Of a stretch of DNA of 18,911 nt, positions 6,424 through 15,800 are shown piece by piece; within the stretch, counting starts at the first letter, position 1; each line of letters begins with the position of its first letter. Under the pieces are notes generated by a model. It was not told where the DNA came from. It made no database searches and was given only the letters and a program-made list of their open reading frames with translations. The stretch comes from Actinomycetota bacterium (GTDB lineage: Bacteria > Actinomycetota > Thermoleophilia > Solirubrobacterales > 70-9), in the NCBI GenBank assembly GCA_005884985.1, contig VAYK01000047.1:1-18911 (forward strand), read 5' to 3'. The translations under genes were made by a program, and so were the position numbers.

Positions 6424-8805
6424 GTGACAATCGGCCGACTGGCAAAGCGATTCGGCCTCGCCGGCGCGGCGCTCACCGCGCTCTCTGGGACCACCGCGGC
6501 TGGGCTGTGGCATCAGCTCTTTCGCCGGCCGCTTCCGAGGACCAAGGGCCATCTGCGGCTCGAGGGCCTCGAGGGTCCGGTCGAGATCCGCCGCGACCGC
6601 TGGGGAGTTCCGCACATCCACGCCCAGACCAGGCACGATCTGTGGTTCTCCGAGGGCTTCTGCCACGGACAGGACCGCCTCTGGCAGCTCGACCTCTACC
6701 GCAGGATCGGCTCCGGCCGGCTTGCCGAGATCGCTGGCCGCCCCGGCCTCAGGACCGACCGCTTCATGCGGACTCTGGGCCTGCGCCGCGCTGCCGAGCG
6801 TGAGGTCGCGGCACTCGAGCCCGAGCTGCGGTCGGAGCTCGACGCGTTCTGCGCCGGGGTGAACTCCGCCGCCACCAACCGCACCCTACCCGCCGAGTTC
6901 CAGATCCTGCGGGTCGGCTTCGAGCCGTTCTCTCCCGCAGATCCGCTCACCCTCGCGAAGCTCTTGTCCTTCGGCCTTTCGACCAACTGGGAGCGCGAGC
7001 TCTTGCGGGCCGAGATGACCCGCGAGCTGGGCGCCGAGCTGGCGGCGCGCCTGGACCCGGGCTATCCGCGCGGCAACCCCGTGATCCTTACTCCGGGCCA
7101 GGCGTGGACGGGAGACGGCCTCGGTCTCTCGGAGCAGATCGCTCGCATTCGCGCCTCGATCGGCCTTGCGGTCGAGGCCACCGGCTCGAACAACTGGGCC
7201 GTGACCGGGGTTCGCTCGGCGACGGGGCGTCCGCTGCTGGCGGGCGATCCCCACCTGCCGCCGAGCATGCCGGGAATCACCTATCAGGTCGGGCTCTATC
7301 TCGGAGACCGATTCTGCCGCGGGGCCGCGCTTCCGGGCCTACCGGGTGTGTTCATGGGCCAGAACAACGATGTCGCCTGGTCATTCACGAACGTGCTCGC
7401 CGACGTCATGGACCTGTTCATCGAGCGGATCGACGGCGACACGTACGAGTTCGAGGGCGAGTCACGGCCCCTCGAGCTGATCGAGGAGGAGATTGCGGTC
7501 AAACGCCGCTCGGAGCCCGAGCGCCTGGTCGTCCGCGAGACGCACCACGGCCCAATCGTCAACCAGGCGCTCCGCGCCGACGAGGCCGAGCCGCTGGCAC
7601 TCCGCTTCATGGCCCTCGACTTCCCCGGGATCACGCGGGCGAGCCTCGGGATGCTCGACTTTGCCTGCGGCGCCGATTTGGTGCAGGCGCTCAGCGAGCA
7701 CGCGCACCCCGTCTCCAACCTCGTTTGGGTCGACCGCCATGGCTCGATCGGCTACAAGACGGTTGGCCGCCTTCCCCTCCGCCGCGGTGGCTGTCCGGAC
7801 CTCCCGAAGCCCGGCTGGACGGGCGAGTATGAATGGGATGGCTGGGTCGCCTACGAGGAGATGCCCGAAATCACCGACCCGGACTCGGGCTTTGTGGTCA
7901 CCGCCAACAACCGGATCGAGCCCGAGGGCTATGCCCACCACATCACCAGCGATTACCTCGACGGCTACCGCGCGCGTCGCATCGAGCAGATGATCACGGC
8001 GCAGCCTGAGCACGATCTGGAGAGCTTCGAGGCGATGCAAACGGACATGCTCTCGCTTCCGGGCCTCGAGACGGTCCACCGGATGGCCCGGCTGCGGCCG
8101 CGAGACCAGCGCGAGCTGGCAGCGATCGAGCGCCTGCGTTCCTGGGACGGGCGGATGACCCCGAAGTCGATCGCGGCGACGATCTACCAGGCGTTCACAC
8201 TGCGGCTCGCGCGCGAGGTCACCCGAGCGGCGATCCGGGACCGCGACTTGGCGGAGCGCTGGCTGGACCGCGCCGACAACGGATTCGTGGCCCACGTCAC
8301 ATCCCCGTGGCGCTGGCAGTCCCACCTGCTGGGCCTGTGGGAGGAGGCCGACGAGGACCTCGTCGGCCGGTCCTGGGACGAGCTCGCGCTCGACGCGTTG
8401 CGTGGGGCGCTCGACGACCTCGACGAGAAGCTCGGGCCCGACCAGGAAGCCTGGCGCTGGGGAAGGGTTCACCCGCTTGTCTTTCCACACCCGCTCGGCG
8501 GGACGAATCCCCTGCTCGCCCGGATCTTCAACCGCCGGCTGGAGATCGGGGGCGGTCAGGAGACGGTCGCCCAGGTGGGCTGGGATCCGAACGACCCGTT
8601 CACGGCGATCTGGGCGCCCTGCTGGCGAATGGTCGCCGACCCCGTGAGCCCGGAGCGTTCCCGCTGGCAGGCCTTCACCGGCCAATCGGGTCACCCCGCA
8701 AGCCCGCACTACGATGACCTGCAGGTCGACTGGCTCGAGGGGCGGACTCAGCCGATGGCCGGCGAGGGGCCGTGGCGGGTGCTGACGCTCGATCCGAGGG
8801 CCTAG
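6424..8805 (+). CDS. Penicillin acylase family protein (Ntn hydrolase)
   Basis: This 793-residue Ntn-hydrolase precursor belongs to the family of penicillin G acylases, cephalosporin acylases and quorum-signal acylases. Such proteins cut themselves into alpha and beta chains, and the new N-terminal Ser of the beta chain attacks amide bonds. The cleavage site is ATGSNNWAV, giving Ser255 (TCG at 7186-7188) as nucleophile. Other family landmarks are RDRWGVPHIHA near the N-terminus, GFCHGQDRLWQLDLYRR, AGDPHLPPSMPG, VFMGQNNDVAWSFTN, and VVTANNRI, which includes the Asn that helps form the oxyanion hole. Residues 8-30 are basic then hydrophobic, resembling a signal or anchor helix, so export is likely but not certain. 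GTG 6424 is chosen because TTG 6415 overlaps the -10 box. The natural substrate cannot be told from sequence. The next gene begins 10 bases downstream. Confidence 0.92.
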   Translation: MTIGRLAKRFGLAGAALTALSGTTAAGLWHQLFRRPLPRTKGHLRLEGLEGPVEIRRDRWGVPHIHAQTRHDLWFSEGFCHGQDRLWQLDLYRRIGSGRLAEIAGRPGLRTDRFMRTLGLRRAAEREVAALEPELRSELDAFCAGVNSAATNRTLPAEFQILRVGFEPFSPADPLTLAKLLSFGLSTNWERELLRAEMTRELGAELAARLDPGYPRGNPVILTPGQAWTGDGLGLSEQIARIRASIGLAVEATGSNNWAVTGVRSATGRPLLAGDPHLPPSMPGITYQVGLYLGDRFCRGAALPGLPGVFMGQNNDVAWSFTNVLADVMDLFIERIDGDTYEFEGESRPLELIEEEIAVKRRSEPERLVVRETHHGPIVNQALRADEAEPLALRFMALDFPGITRASLGMLDFACGADLVQALSEHAHPVSNLVWVDRHGSIGYKTVGRLPLRRGGCPDLPKPGWTGEYEWDGWVAYEEMPEITDPDSGFVVTANNRIEPEGYAHHITSDYLDGYRARRIEQMITAQPEHDLESFEAMQTDMLSLPGLETVHRMARLRPRDQRELAAIERLRSWDGRMTPKSIAATIYQAFTLRLAREVTRAAIRDRDLAERWLDRADNGFVAHVTSPWRWQSHLLGLWEEADEDLVGRSWDELALDALRGALDDLDEKLGPDQEAWRWGRVHPLVFPHPLGGTNPLLARIFNRRLEIGGGQETVAQVGWDPNDPFTAIWAPCWRMVADPVSPERSRWQAFTGQSGHPASPHYDDLQVDWLEGRTQPMAGEGPWRVLTLDPRA

Positions 8806-8815
8806 CCAGCCGCAT

Positions 8816-9200
8816 ATGAGCCGCCGGGATCAGATCAAGCTCACCGACGAGGAGCAGCGCGAGCTGCTCGAGTCAGAGCGGGTGGTGGTCGTCTCTTCGA
8901 TCGGCGTGCGCGGCTGGCCTCATTCGATGCCGCTCTGGTACGTGCCGCGCGATCCGGACATCTGGATCTACACCTACGCGAAGTCGCAGAAGGTCGGCCG
9001 ACGCCGAGATTCACCGCGACTTTGACAGCGTCTACGAGCTCGCCCGGGAGATCACGGTGCGCTACTCGGGCGACATCTCCTCGGTCGAAGGAGACGCCGC
9101 CGAGGCGCTCAAGGGGCAGGCTCGCAAGCGGGTCGCGGTCTGCTTCGAGCCAAGGCGGATCGCGAGCTGGGACCACCGCAAGCTGGGCGGGACCTACTAG
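8816..9200 (+). pseudogene. PPOX-class (pyridoxamine-phosphate-oxidase-like) F420/flavin protein, frameshifted with internal deletion
   Basis: The N-terminal part, from ATG 8816, is typical of the small split-barrel PPOX-class family (F420- or flavin-dependent): LTDEEQRELLESERVVVVSS, GWPHSMPLWYV, IWIYTYAKSQKV. The C-terminal part lies in another frame from 9003: AEIHRDFDSVYELAREITVR, then EALKGQARKRVAVCFEPRRI and SWDHRKLGGTY, ending at TAG 9198-9200. The family normally has about 30 residues between these blocks, with NL-x-R-DPR and cofactor contacts, and these are missing. The break near 8990-9003 is therefore a deletion of roughly 80-95 bases (2 modulo 3), which removes part of the cofactor site. 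It follows the acylase gene by 10 bases with no visible ribosome-binding site, suggesting a shared transcript. Confidence 0.75.
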
Positions 9201-9255
9201 GCGGGCTCCCGGCCCATCCCGCACGGGGGCGCCGTGGCGCTGGCCGGCCTCCCCC

Positions 9256-9261
9256 TATGCT
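9256..9261 (+). promoter_or_regulatory. -10-like TATGCT, leaderless start of the rml operon
   Basis: TATGCT ends nine bases before ATG 9271, with no Shine-Dalgarno sequence between. This is the likely promoter of the rhamnose operon. No clear -35 is seen. Confidence 0.42.
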
Positions 9262-9270
9262 TCCGGCGCG

Positions 9271-10344
9271 ATGGAGAACCTCAAGGGCCTGATCCTCTCG
9301 GGCGGCGAGGGCACGCGCCTGCGCCCGATCACCCACACCTCCGCGAAGCAGCTCGTGCCCGTGGCCAACAAGCCGGTGCTCTTCTACGGCATCGAGGCGC
9401 TCGTCGAGGCGGGGGTGAAGGAGATCGGGATCGTGATCGCCCCCGAGACCGGCGGCGAGATTGCCGAGGCAGTCGGCGACGGCGCGGACTTCGGCGCCTC
9501 GATCAGCTACATCCACCAGGAGGCGCCGCTGGGCCTGGCGCACGCAGTCCTCACCGCGGAGGAGTTCCTCCAGGACGCGCCGTTCGTGATGTACCTGGGC
9601 GACAACCTGCTGCGCGACGGGATCACCGACCTCGTCAACGCGTTCCGTTCGTCGGAGCCCGACGCCCTCATCCTCCTGACGCGCGTCCCGGATCCAGGCA
9701 ACTACGGCGTCGCCGAGCTCGACGGCGACCGGGTGGTTCGCCTGATCGAAAAGCCAAAGGACCCGCCCACGGACCTGGCGCTGGTCGGGGTCTACATGTT
9801 CGCGCCGCTGATCTTCGAGGCCGCGAAGGCGATCAAGCCCTCGGGGCGCGGGGAGCTTGAGATCACCGACGCGATCCAATGGCTGATCGACGGCGGCAAG
9901 CGGGTGGAGAGCCACACCGTCACCGGTTGGTGGAAGGACACCGGCCAGCTTGACGACATGCTCGAGGCGAACCGCCTGGTGCTGGAGGACATCCAGCGCC
10001 GGATCGATGGCGAGCTGGTCGACTCCAAGGTGGAGGGGCGGGTGGTGGTCGAGGCGGGCGCGCGGCTCGAGCGCTCGGTCGTCCGCGGGCCGGCGATCAT
10101 CGGCGCCAACGCCCGGGTCACCGATGCCTACGTCGGCCCCTACACGTCGATCGACGCGGGCGTCAGCGTGTCGCGTGCCGAGGTCGAGCATTCGATCCTG
10201 CTCGCCGGGTCCAGCGTCTCAGACCTAGGCTCGCGCATGGAGGCGAGCCTCTTGGGGCGCAACGTCAAGCTCTCGCGCGGCGATGGGCTGCCCAAGACCC
10301 TGCGGATGATCGTCGGCGACAACGCGGAGATCAAGATCCCTTGA
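9271..10344 (+). CDS. rmlA: Glucose-1-phosphate thymidylyltransferase, long form
   Basis: This 357-residue enzyme makes dTDP-glucose from dTTP and glucose-1-phosphate, the first step to dTDP-L-rhamnose. The nucleotidyltransferase domain (about 1-240) carries the signature GGEGTRLRP (11-19) with K27, the metal-site Asp in YLGDN (D111), EKP at 160-162 and WWKDTG around 220-225. Residues about 250-350 form a hexapeptide-like left-handed beta-helix (VVEAGARLERSVVRGPAII, then YVGPYTSIDAGV). This marks the long RmlA type found in actinobacteria and archaea, rather than the roughly 290-residue enterobacterial form. The long form is also used in antibiotic-sugar pathways, but the adjoining rmlD, rmlB and rmlC make rhamnose the likely product. 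It is first gene of the operon, with rmlD starting 16 bases after its stop. Confidence 0.93.
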   Translation: MENLKGLILSGGEGTRLRPITHTSAKQLVPVANKPVLFYGIEALVEAGVKEIGIVIAPETGGEIAEAVGDGADFGASISYIHQEAPLGLAHAVLTAEEFLQDAPFVMYLGDNLLRDGITDLVNAFRSSEPDALILLTRVPDPGNYGVAELDGDRVVRLIEKPKDPPTDLALVGVYMFAPLIFEAAKAIKPSGRGELEITDAIQWLIDGGKRVESHTVTGWWKDTGQLDDMLEANRLVLEDIQRRIDGELVDSKVEGRVVVEAGARLERSVVRGPAIIGANARVTDAYVGPYTSIDAGVSVSRAEVEHSILLAGSSVSDLGSRMEASLLGRNVKLSRGDGLPKTLRMIVGDNAEIKIP

Positions 10345-10360
10345 GGCACGAGGAGGCCCG

Positions 10361-11209
10361 GTGAGGACCCTGGTCGTCGGAGCTGGGGGGATGCTTGGGC
10401 GGCAGGTGACGGCCGCATGCCACGAGCGGGATCACGAGGTCGTGGCGCTCGCCCACGCCGCCCTCGAGATCACCAACCCGGCCGCCGTGGACGCGGCCTT
10501 GTCACGCTACCGCCCGGACGCGGTCGTCAACTGCGCCGCCTTCACGGACGTCGACGGCGCCGAGGACGACGAGGCGGGCGCGATGCGGGTCAACGACGAG
10601 GGCGCGGCCCTGCTCGCCGCCGCCGCCGCGAGCGTTGGCGCCAAGGTGCTCTATCCGTCGAGCGATTACGTGTTCGACGGCACGCGCAGCGAGCCATACG
10701 TCGAATCCGACTTGCCCTCCCCGCTGTCGGCCTACGGCCGCACCAAGCAGGCGGGGGAAACCTCAGTCGCTGTCGCCAACCCGCGTCACTTCATTGTCCG
10801 CTCGTCGTGGCTGTTCGGCCTGGGGGGAAAGAACTTCGTCGAGACGATGCTGCGGCTGGGCAGCGAGCAGCCGGAGGTGCTCGTCGTCTCCGACCAGATC
10901 GGCTGCCCGACGTACACGCGACACCTCGGCGAGGCATGCGCGCTGCTGGTCGAGGGGGAGGCGTTCGGGATCCACCACGTGGCCGGCGGAGGAGAGTGCT
11001 CGTGGTACGAGTTCGCGCAGGAGATCTTCGACCAGGCCGGCGTCGAGTGCCGCGTGATGTCGGCGACCACCGGGATGCTGGCCCGCAAGGCCCCCCGTCC
11101 CGCCCACTCGGTGCTGGGCAGCGAGCGCTCCGACGCGATCGTGCTCCCACACTGGAGCAGCGGCCTGGCCGCCTACCTCGCCGAGCGAGCGCTCGAGGCC
11201 GCGGCGTGA
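10361..11209 (+). CDS. rmlD: dTDP-4-dehydrorhamnose reductase
   Basis: This 282-residue short-chain dehydrogenase/reductase-type enzyme performs the last step, the NAD(P)H reduction of dTDP-4-keto-L-rhamnose to dTDP-L-rhamnose. The Rossmann motif is GAGGMLG (7-13). Further landmarks are VNCAAFTDVDGAEDD (56-70), SSDYVFDG (100-107) and the catalytic pair Y125-x-x-x-K129 in SAYGRTKQAGE. GTG 10361 has a strong ribosome-binding site, GAGGAGG at 10350-10356, unlike the leaderless genes elsewhere in the window, which fits an internal operon gene. Its TGA overlaps the rmlB start by four bases (GTGA), so translation of the two is probably coupled. Length is normal for the family. Confidence 0.93.
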   Translation: MRTLVVGAGGMLGRQVTAACHERDHEVVALAHAALEITNPAAVDAALSRYRPDAVVNCAAFTDVDGAEDDEAGAMRVNDEGAALLAAAAASVGAKVLYPSSDYVFDGTRSEPYVESDLPSPLSAYGRTKQAGETSVAVANPRHFIVRSSWLFGLGGKNFVETMLRLGSEQPEVLVVSDQIGCPTYTRHLGEACALLVEGEAFGIHHVAGGGECSWYEFAQEIFDQAGVECRVMSATTGMLARKAPRPAHSVLGSERSDAIVLPHWSSGLAAYLAERALEAAA

Positions 11210-12204
11210 GGATCCTCGTCGCGGGCGGAGCCGGGTTTATCGGCTCGGCCTACCTGCGTCGGCGCCTCGCCGCCCATCCGGGCGACTCGGTCCGCGTGCT
11301 CGACAAGCTCACATACGCGGGGCGCCGCGAGAACCTCGACGGCCTCGATCCGGACCGCGTCGAGCTGGTCGAGGGGGACATCGCAGATCGCGACGCCGTC
11401 GGCACCGCGATCGAAGGCTGCGACGCGATCGTCAACTTCGCGGCCGAGTCGCACGTGGATCGCTCCATCCAGTCGCCGGGGGAGTTCATCCAGACGGACG
11501 TGTTCGGTGCCTTCGTGATGCTCGAGGCGGCGCGCCAGGCGGGCATCCGTTACCTCCAGGTCTCGACCGACGAGGTCTATGGGTCGATCGAGTCCGGCTC
11601 GTTCAGCGAAGACTCGCCGCTTCGGCCCTCGTCGCCATACTCGGCCTCGAAGGCCGGCGGCGACCTGATCGTCGGCGCCTATCGGCACACCTACGACGCC
11701 GACGCCCTGATCGTGCGGGGGTCGAACAACTACGGTCCGCGCCAGCACCCCGAGAAGCTGATTCCTCTGTGCATCCTCAACGCGCTCGCCGGCGACCCGC
11801 TTCCCGTCTACGGCGACGGGATGCAGGTTCGAAACTGGATCTTCGTCGAGGATTTCTGCGCTGCGATCGACCTTGTGCTCCAGGGCGGCGAGGCGGGTGA
11901 GGCGTACAACGTCGGCGGCCCCGACGAGCTGCCGAACATCGATGCGGTGAAGTTGATCCTCGAGCTGACGGGGCGGGACGGGTCGCTGATCGAGCACGTC
12001 ACCGATCGACCCGGCCACGACCGCCGTTACTCGCTGTCCTCCGACAAGATCCGCGCCCTCGGCTGGGAGCCGGGCGCGCGTTTCGCCGACGGCCTGCGGC
12101 GGACCGTCGAGTGGTATCGCGACAACGAATGGTGGTGGGCGCCGATCCGCTCCGGGGAGTACCGCTCGTATTACCAGCGTCACTACGGCCGGGCACTGAG
12201 CTGA
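11206..12204 (+). CDS. rmlB: dTDP-glucose 4,6-dehydratase
   Basis: This 332-residue extended SDR enzyme converts dTDP-glucose to dTDP-4-keto-6-deoxyglucose, the second pathway step, with tightly bound NAD+. Motifs are GGAGFIG (7-13), DKLTYAGRRENL (33-44), AAESHVDRSI (79-88), the T121-D122-E123 active-site triad in VSTDEVYGS, and Y145-x-x-x-K149 in PYSASKAGGD. RGSNNYGPRQHPEKLIP follows as expected for substrate binding, and NWIFVEDFC is also present. The start GTG 11206 makes a four-base overlap with rmlD and places the Rossmann glycine motif at the usual distance from the N-terminus. Its TGA shares one base with the rmlC ATG. Confidence 0.95.
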   Translation: MRILVAGGAGFIGSAYLRRRLAAHPGDSVRVLDKLTYAGRRENLDGLDPDRVELVEGDIADRDAVGTAIEGCDAIVNFAAESHVDRSIQSPGEFIQTDVFGAFVMLEAARQAGIRYLQVSTDEVYGSIESGSFSEDSPLRPSSPYSASKAGGDLIVGAYRHTYDADALIVRGSNNYGPRQHPEKLIPLCILNALAGDPLPVYGDGMQVRNWIFVEDFCAAIDLVLQGGEAGEAYNVGGPDELPNIDAVKLILELTGRDGSLIEHVTDRPGHDRRYSLSSDKIRALGWEPGARFADGLRRTVEWYRDNEWWWAPIRSGEYRSYYQRHYGRALS

Positions 12205-12752
12205 TGGCCCGGCGGTTGGAGACCCAGTTGGACGGGGTTGTCCTGATCGAGCCCGAGGTCCACGGCGACGATCGCGGTTTCCTGGTCGAGACCTTCCGCG
12301 ACAACGGCTGGCGCGAGCTGGGCGTCGAGGTCGAGTTCGTGCAGGAGAACCACTCGCGCTCCGGGCGGGGCATCCTGCGCGGGCTCCACTTCCAGACCAG
12401 ACCCGGCCAGGCGAAGCTGGTCCGCTGCCTTCGGGGGCTGATCTGGGATGTCGCGGTGGACCTGCGGCGCGACTCGCCGACCCATCGTCGGTGGGAGGGG
12501 TACGAGCTCGACGACGCGCGCCACCGCCAGCTGTTCGTTCCGGCCGGCTTCGGGCACGGATTCTGCGTCCTCAGCGACCAGGCCGACGTCGCCTACAAGC
12601 TGTCCAGCTACTACGACCCCACCACGGAGGCCGGGATCGCCTGGGACGACCCCGATGTCCGGGTCGAGTGGCCGATCTCAGAGCCGATCCTCTCGGAGCG
12701 CGACCGCACCGCACCCCGCCTCGCCGAGATCGCCGACACGCTGCCCTGGTAG
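12204..12752 (+). CDS. rmlC: dTDP-4-dehydrorhamnose 3,5-epimerase
   Basis: This 182-residue cupin epimerase inverts C3 and C5 of dTDP-4-keto-6-deoxyglucose, the third step. Recognisable blocks are GDDRGFLVETF, QENHSRS, ILRGLHFQ with the catalytic His62, AKLVRC with Lys71, FVPAGFGHGF and YKLSSYYDP. WDDPDVRVEWP near residues 147-157 supplies the conserved Asp region. The ATG at 12204 overlaps the rmlB stop by one base (TGATG), favouring coupled translation, and gives the expected length. It is the last gene of the rmlADBC unit. Confidence 0.95.
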   Translation: MARRLETQLDGVVLIEPEVHGDDRGFLVETFRDNGWRELGVEVEFVQENHSRSGRGILRGLHFQTRPGQAKLVRCLRGLIWDVAVDLRRDSPTHRRWEGYELDDARHRQLFVPAGFGHGFCVLSDQADVAYKLSSYYDPTTEAGIAWDDPDVRVEWPISEPILSERDRTAPRLAEIADTLPW

Positions 12753-12759
12753 TCGCCGA

Positions 12760-12790
12760 GACCGGCGCGAAGTATCGCGTCCGGCCGGTC
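12760..12790. promoter_or_regulatory. Imperfect inverted repeat between rmlC and lhr
   Basis: GACCGG-CGCGA (12760-12770) pairs with TCGCG (12775-12779) and CCGGTC (12785-12790) around an AGTA loop, with a TCCGG bulge on the right arm. It starts eight bases after the rmlC stop and ends just before the lhr -10 box. It could be a rhamnose-operon terminator hairpin without a T tail, or an operator for lhr. Confidence 0.35.
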
Positions 12791-12792
12791 CG

Positions 12793-12798
12793 TAAGAT
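12793..12798 (+). promoter_or_regulatory. -10-like TAAGAT, leaderless start of lhr
   Basis: TAAGAT ends seven bases before TTG 12806, with no Shine-Dalgarno sequence. This supports TTG 12806 over the in-frame GTG at 12815. Confidence 0.4.
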
Positions 12799-12805
12799 CG
12801 CAGGG

Positions 12806-15800
12806 TTGAGCCCCGTGCGATCCGAGACCGCCGAATCCACCCCGCTGACACCTTTCAGCGAGCCCGTGAGGCGCTGGTTCCAGGCGTCATTCGAGGCGCC
12901 CACGCCTGCGCAGGCGATGGGGTGGCCGAAGATCGTCTCGGGTCAGAACACGCTGATCTGCGCGCCGACCGGGTCGGGGAAGACCCTCGCGGCCTTTCTC
13001 TGGGGGATCGACCGGCTGGCGCGCGAGCCCGAGCAACTCGGGCAGGGCGTGCGGATCGTCTACGTCTCGCCGCTGAAGGCGCTCTCCTACGACATCGAGC
13101 GCAACCTGCGGGCGCCGCTGAAGGGAGTCGGAGCCGAGATCGCGGTCGGGCTGCGCACCGGCGACACCCCGCAGCGCGAGCGCCAGGCGATGCGGCGCAA
13201 GCCTCCCGACATCCTGATCACGACCCCCGAGTCGCTGTACCTGATCATGACCTCGGGGGCACGCGAGATGCTCACCGGCACCGAGGCGGTGATCGTCGAC
13301 GAGATCCACGCGGTCGCGCAGTCGAAGCGCGGCGCGCACCTGGCGCTGACCCTGGAGCGGCTCTCGCATCTCGTGATCCAGAGCAAGGGGCATGACCCGC
13401 AGCGCATCGGATTGTCGGCGACCCAGCGGCCGCTGGAGCGGATTGCTCGCTTCCTGGGAGGTTCGCGGCGCGAATGCGAGATCGCGGACGCCGGCAAGCC
13501 CAAGGAGCTCGACCTCGAGATCGTCGTCCCCGTTGAGGACATGACCGAGCCGGACGCCTCGATCGAGAAGCGCCGGGACGGCGGCGACGCCAACTTCGAC
13601 GCCGCGCCAACCACGCGTTCCATCTGGCCGGCGATCTATCCGGAGTTATTGAAGCTCGTGCGGGAGCACACCTCCACGATCATCTTCGTCAACAACCGTC
13701 GCGGCGCGGAACGGCTGGCCAAGCGCCTCAACGAGCTGGCGAATGAGGAACAGTCCCCGGAGCTGCCGGCGACTGAGCAAGGTGGGCACGCCCCGCCCCC
13801 GGCGGAGTCGCAGACGAGTACGCGGGCGGAAACTGATGAAGTCGCCAGGGCGCACCACGGCTCCCTGGCGCACGAGGAGCGGCAGGTGGTCGAGGAGCTC
13901 TTGAAGTCCGGGCAGCTCCCTTGCCTGGTGGCCACCTCCTCGCTGGAGCTGGGAATCGACATGGGCGCCGTCGATCTGGTGATCCAGGTCGAGTCGCCGA
14001 AGTCCGTGACCCGCGGCCTGCAGCGGATCGGTCGCGCGGGCCACACGCTCGACGAGGTGTCGGTGGGACGCATCTTCCCGAAGTTCCGCGCCGACCTGCT
14101 CGAGTGCGCAGTCGTCGCCCGGCGGATGCGCGAGGGGGAGATCGAGGAGACCGTGATCCCTCGAAACCCACTCGACGTGTTGGCCCAGCACCTGGTCTCG
14201 ATGTGCGCCGACGAGGAATGGGAGGTGGACGACGTCGAGCGCCTCGTCACCGCCGCGGAGCCCTTTTCGGACCTCTCCCGCGAGCAGCTCGAGAACGTCC
14301 TCGACATGCTCGACGGGCGCTACCCGTCCGACCGCTTCGCCGAGCTGCGCCCGCGGCTCGTCTGGGACCGCGCCGCCGGGATCGTGCGCGGCCGGCCCGG
14401 TGCCAAACAGCTCGCGGTCACCAATGCGGGGACGATTCCCGACCGCGGTCTCTATGGCGTCCACCTCCCGGACGGCCGCCGGGTTGGAGAGCTCGACGAG
14501 GAGATGGTCTACGAGGCCCGCCCGGGCCAGACCTTCCTGCTCGGCGCCACCACCTGGCGGATCGAGGAGATCACTCGCGACCGCGTGATCGTCACCCCCG
14601 CCCCCGGCTTCCCGGGCGCCGTGCCCTTCTGGAAGGGCGACGGCGTCGGCCGACCGGCGGAGCTGGGCAAGGCGATTGGCGCCTTCGCCCGCGAGGCCGT
14701 GAGCGCCAACCCGAAGGATCTGGAGGCCGCCTACGACCTCGACCGCCGTGCGGCGGAGAACCTGGTCGCCTATCTGCGCGAGCAGCAGGCTGCCACCCGG
14801 GTCGTCCCCTCCGACGAGACGGTGATCGTGGAGCGCTTCCGGGACGAGATCGGCGATTGGCGCCTGTGCGTGCTCTCGCCCTGGGGCGGGCGCGTGCACG
14901 CCGCCTGGGGCCTGGCGCTCTCGGCCCGGATCCGCGACGAGCACCAGCTGGAGGCCGACGCCATCTGGTCGGACGACGGCATCGTCGTCCACCTCCCCGA
15001 CGCCGACGAGGCGCCGCCGGCCGAGCTCGTGCTGCTAGAGGCGGACGAGGTCGAGGATCTGGTTGTCCGCGAGCTGGGAGGATCGGCGTTGTTTGGGGCC
15101 CGGTTCCGCGAGAACGCCGCCCGGGCGCTCTTGATCCCGCGTGCCTATCCCGGAAAGCGCACGCCGCTTTGGCAGCAGCGGCTCAAGGCGCAGAGCCTGC
15201 TCGAGGTCGCAAGGGACTTCCCGCGTTTCCCGATCGTGCTCGAGACCTACCGTGAGTGTCTTCGTGATGTCCTCGACCTGCCGAGCCTCGAAGCGCTCCT
15301 GCGCGACCTCAGCTCGCGCCGAATCTCCCTGGTCGAGGTCGAGACGGCAACCGCGTCGCCATTCGCTTCCTCGCTTCTGTTCGACTACGTCGCCACCTAC
15401 ATGTACGAGGGTGACACGCCGAACGCCGAGCGGCGAGCCGCGGCGCTGTCGCTCGACCGCGAGCTGCTGCGCGAGCTGCTCGGTCAGGAGGAGCTGCGCG
15501 AGCTGATCGACCCCGAGGCGCTGGCCGAGGTCGAGGACTCGCTGCAGCACCGCGCGGAGCTCGCCCGCGCCAAGGATCGCGACGCTCTGCAGCAGATCCT
15601 GCGCCGGCTCGGTGACCTGACCTCGGCCGAGTGTGAGGAGCGGGTGGCGGAGGGCTACTCGGCCGACTCGATGCTGGAGAAGCTCGAGCGCGAGCGCCGC
15701 TGCGCTCGCGTTCGCGTGGCCGGCGAGGAGCGCTGGATCGCGGCCGAGGACGCGGCGCTCTATCGCGACGCGCTCGGCGTGCCGCCACCGGCCGGCCTTC

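Noticed and set aside
12491..12805. N-terminal extension of Lhr upstream of TTG 12806
   Set aside because: The extended frame overlaps rmlC and has shadow-like Arg-rich composition; the -10 box and family length favour 12806.
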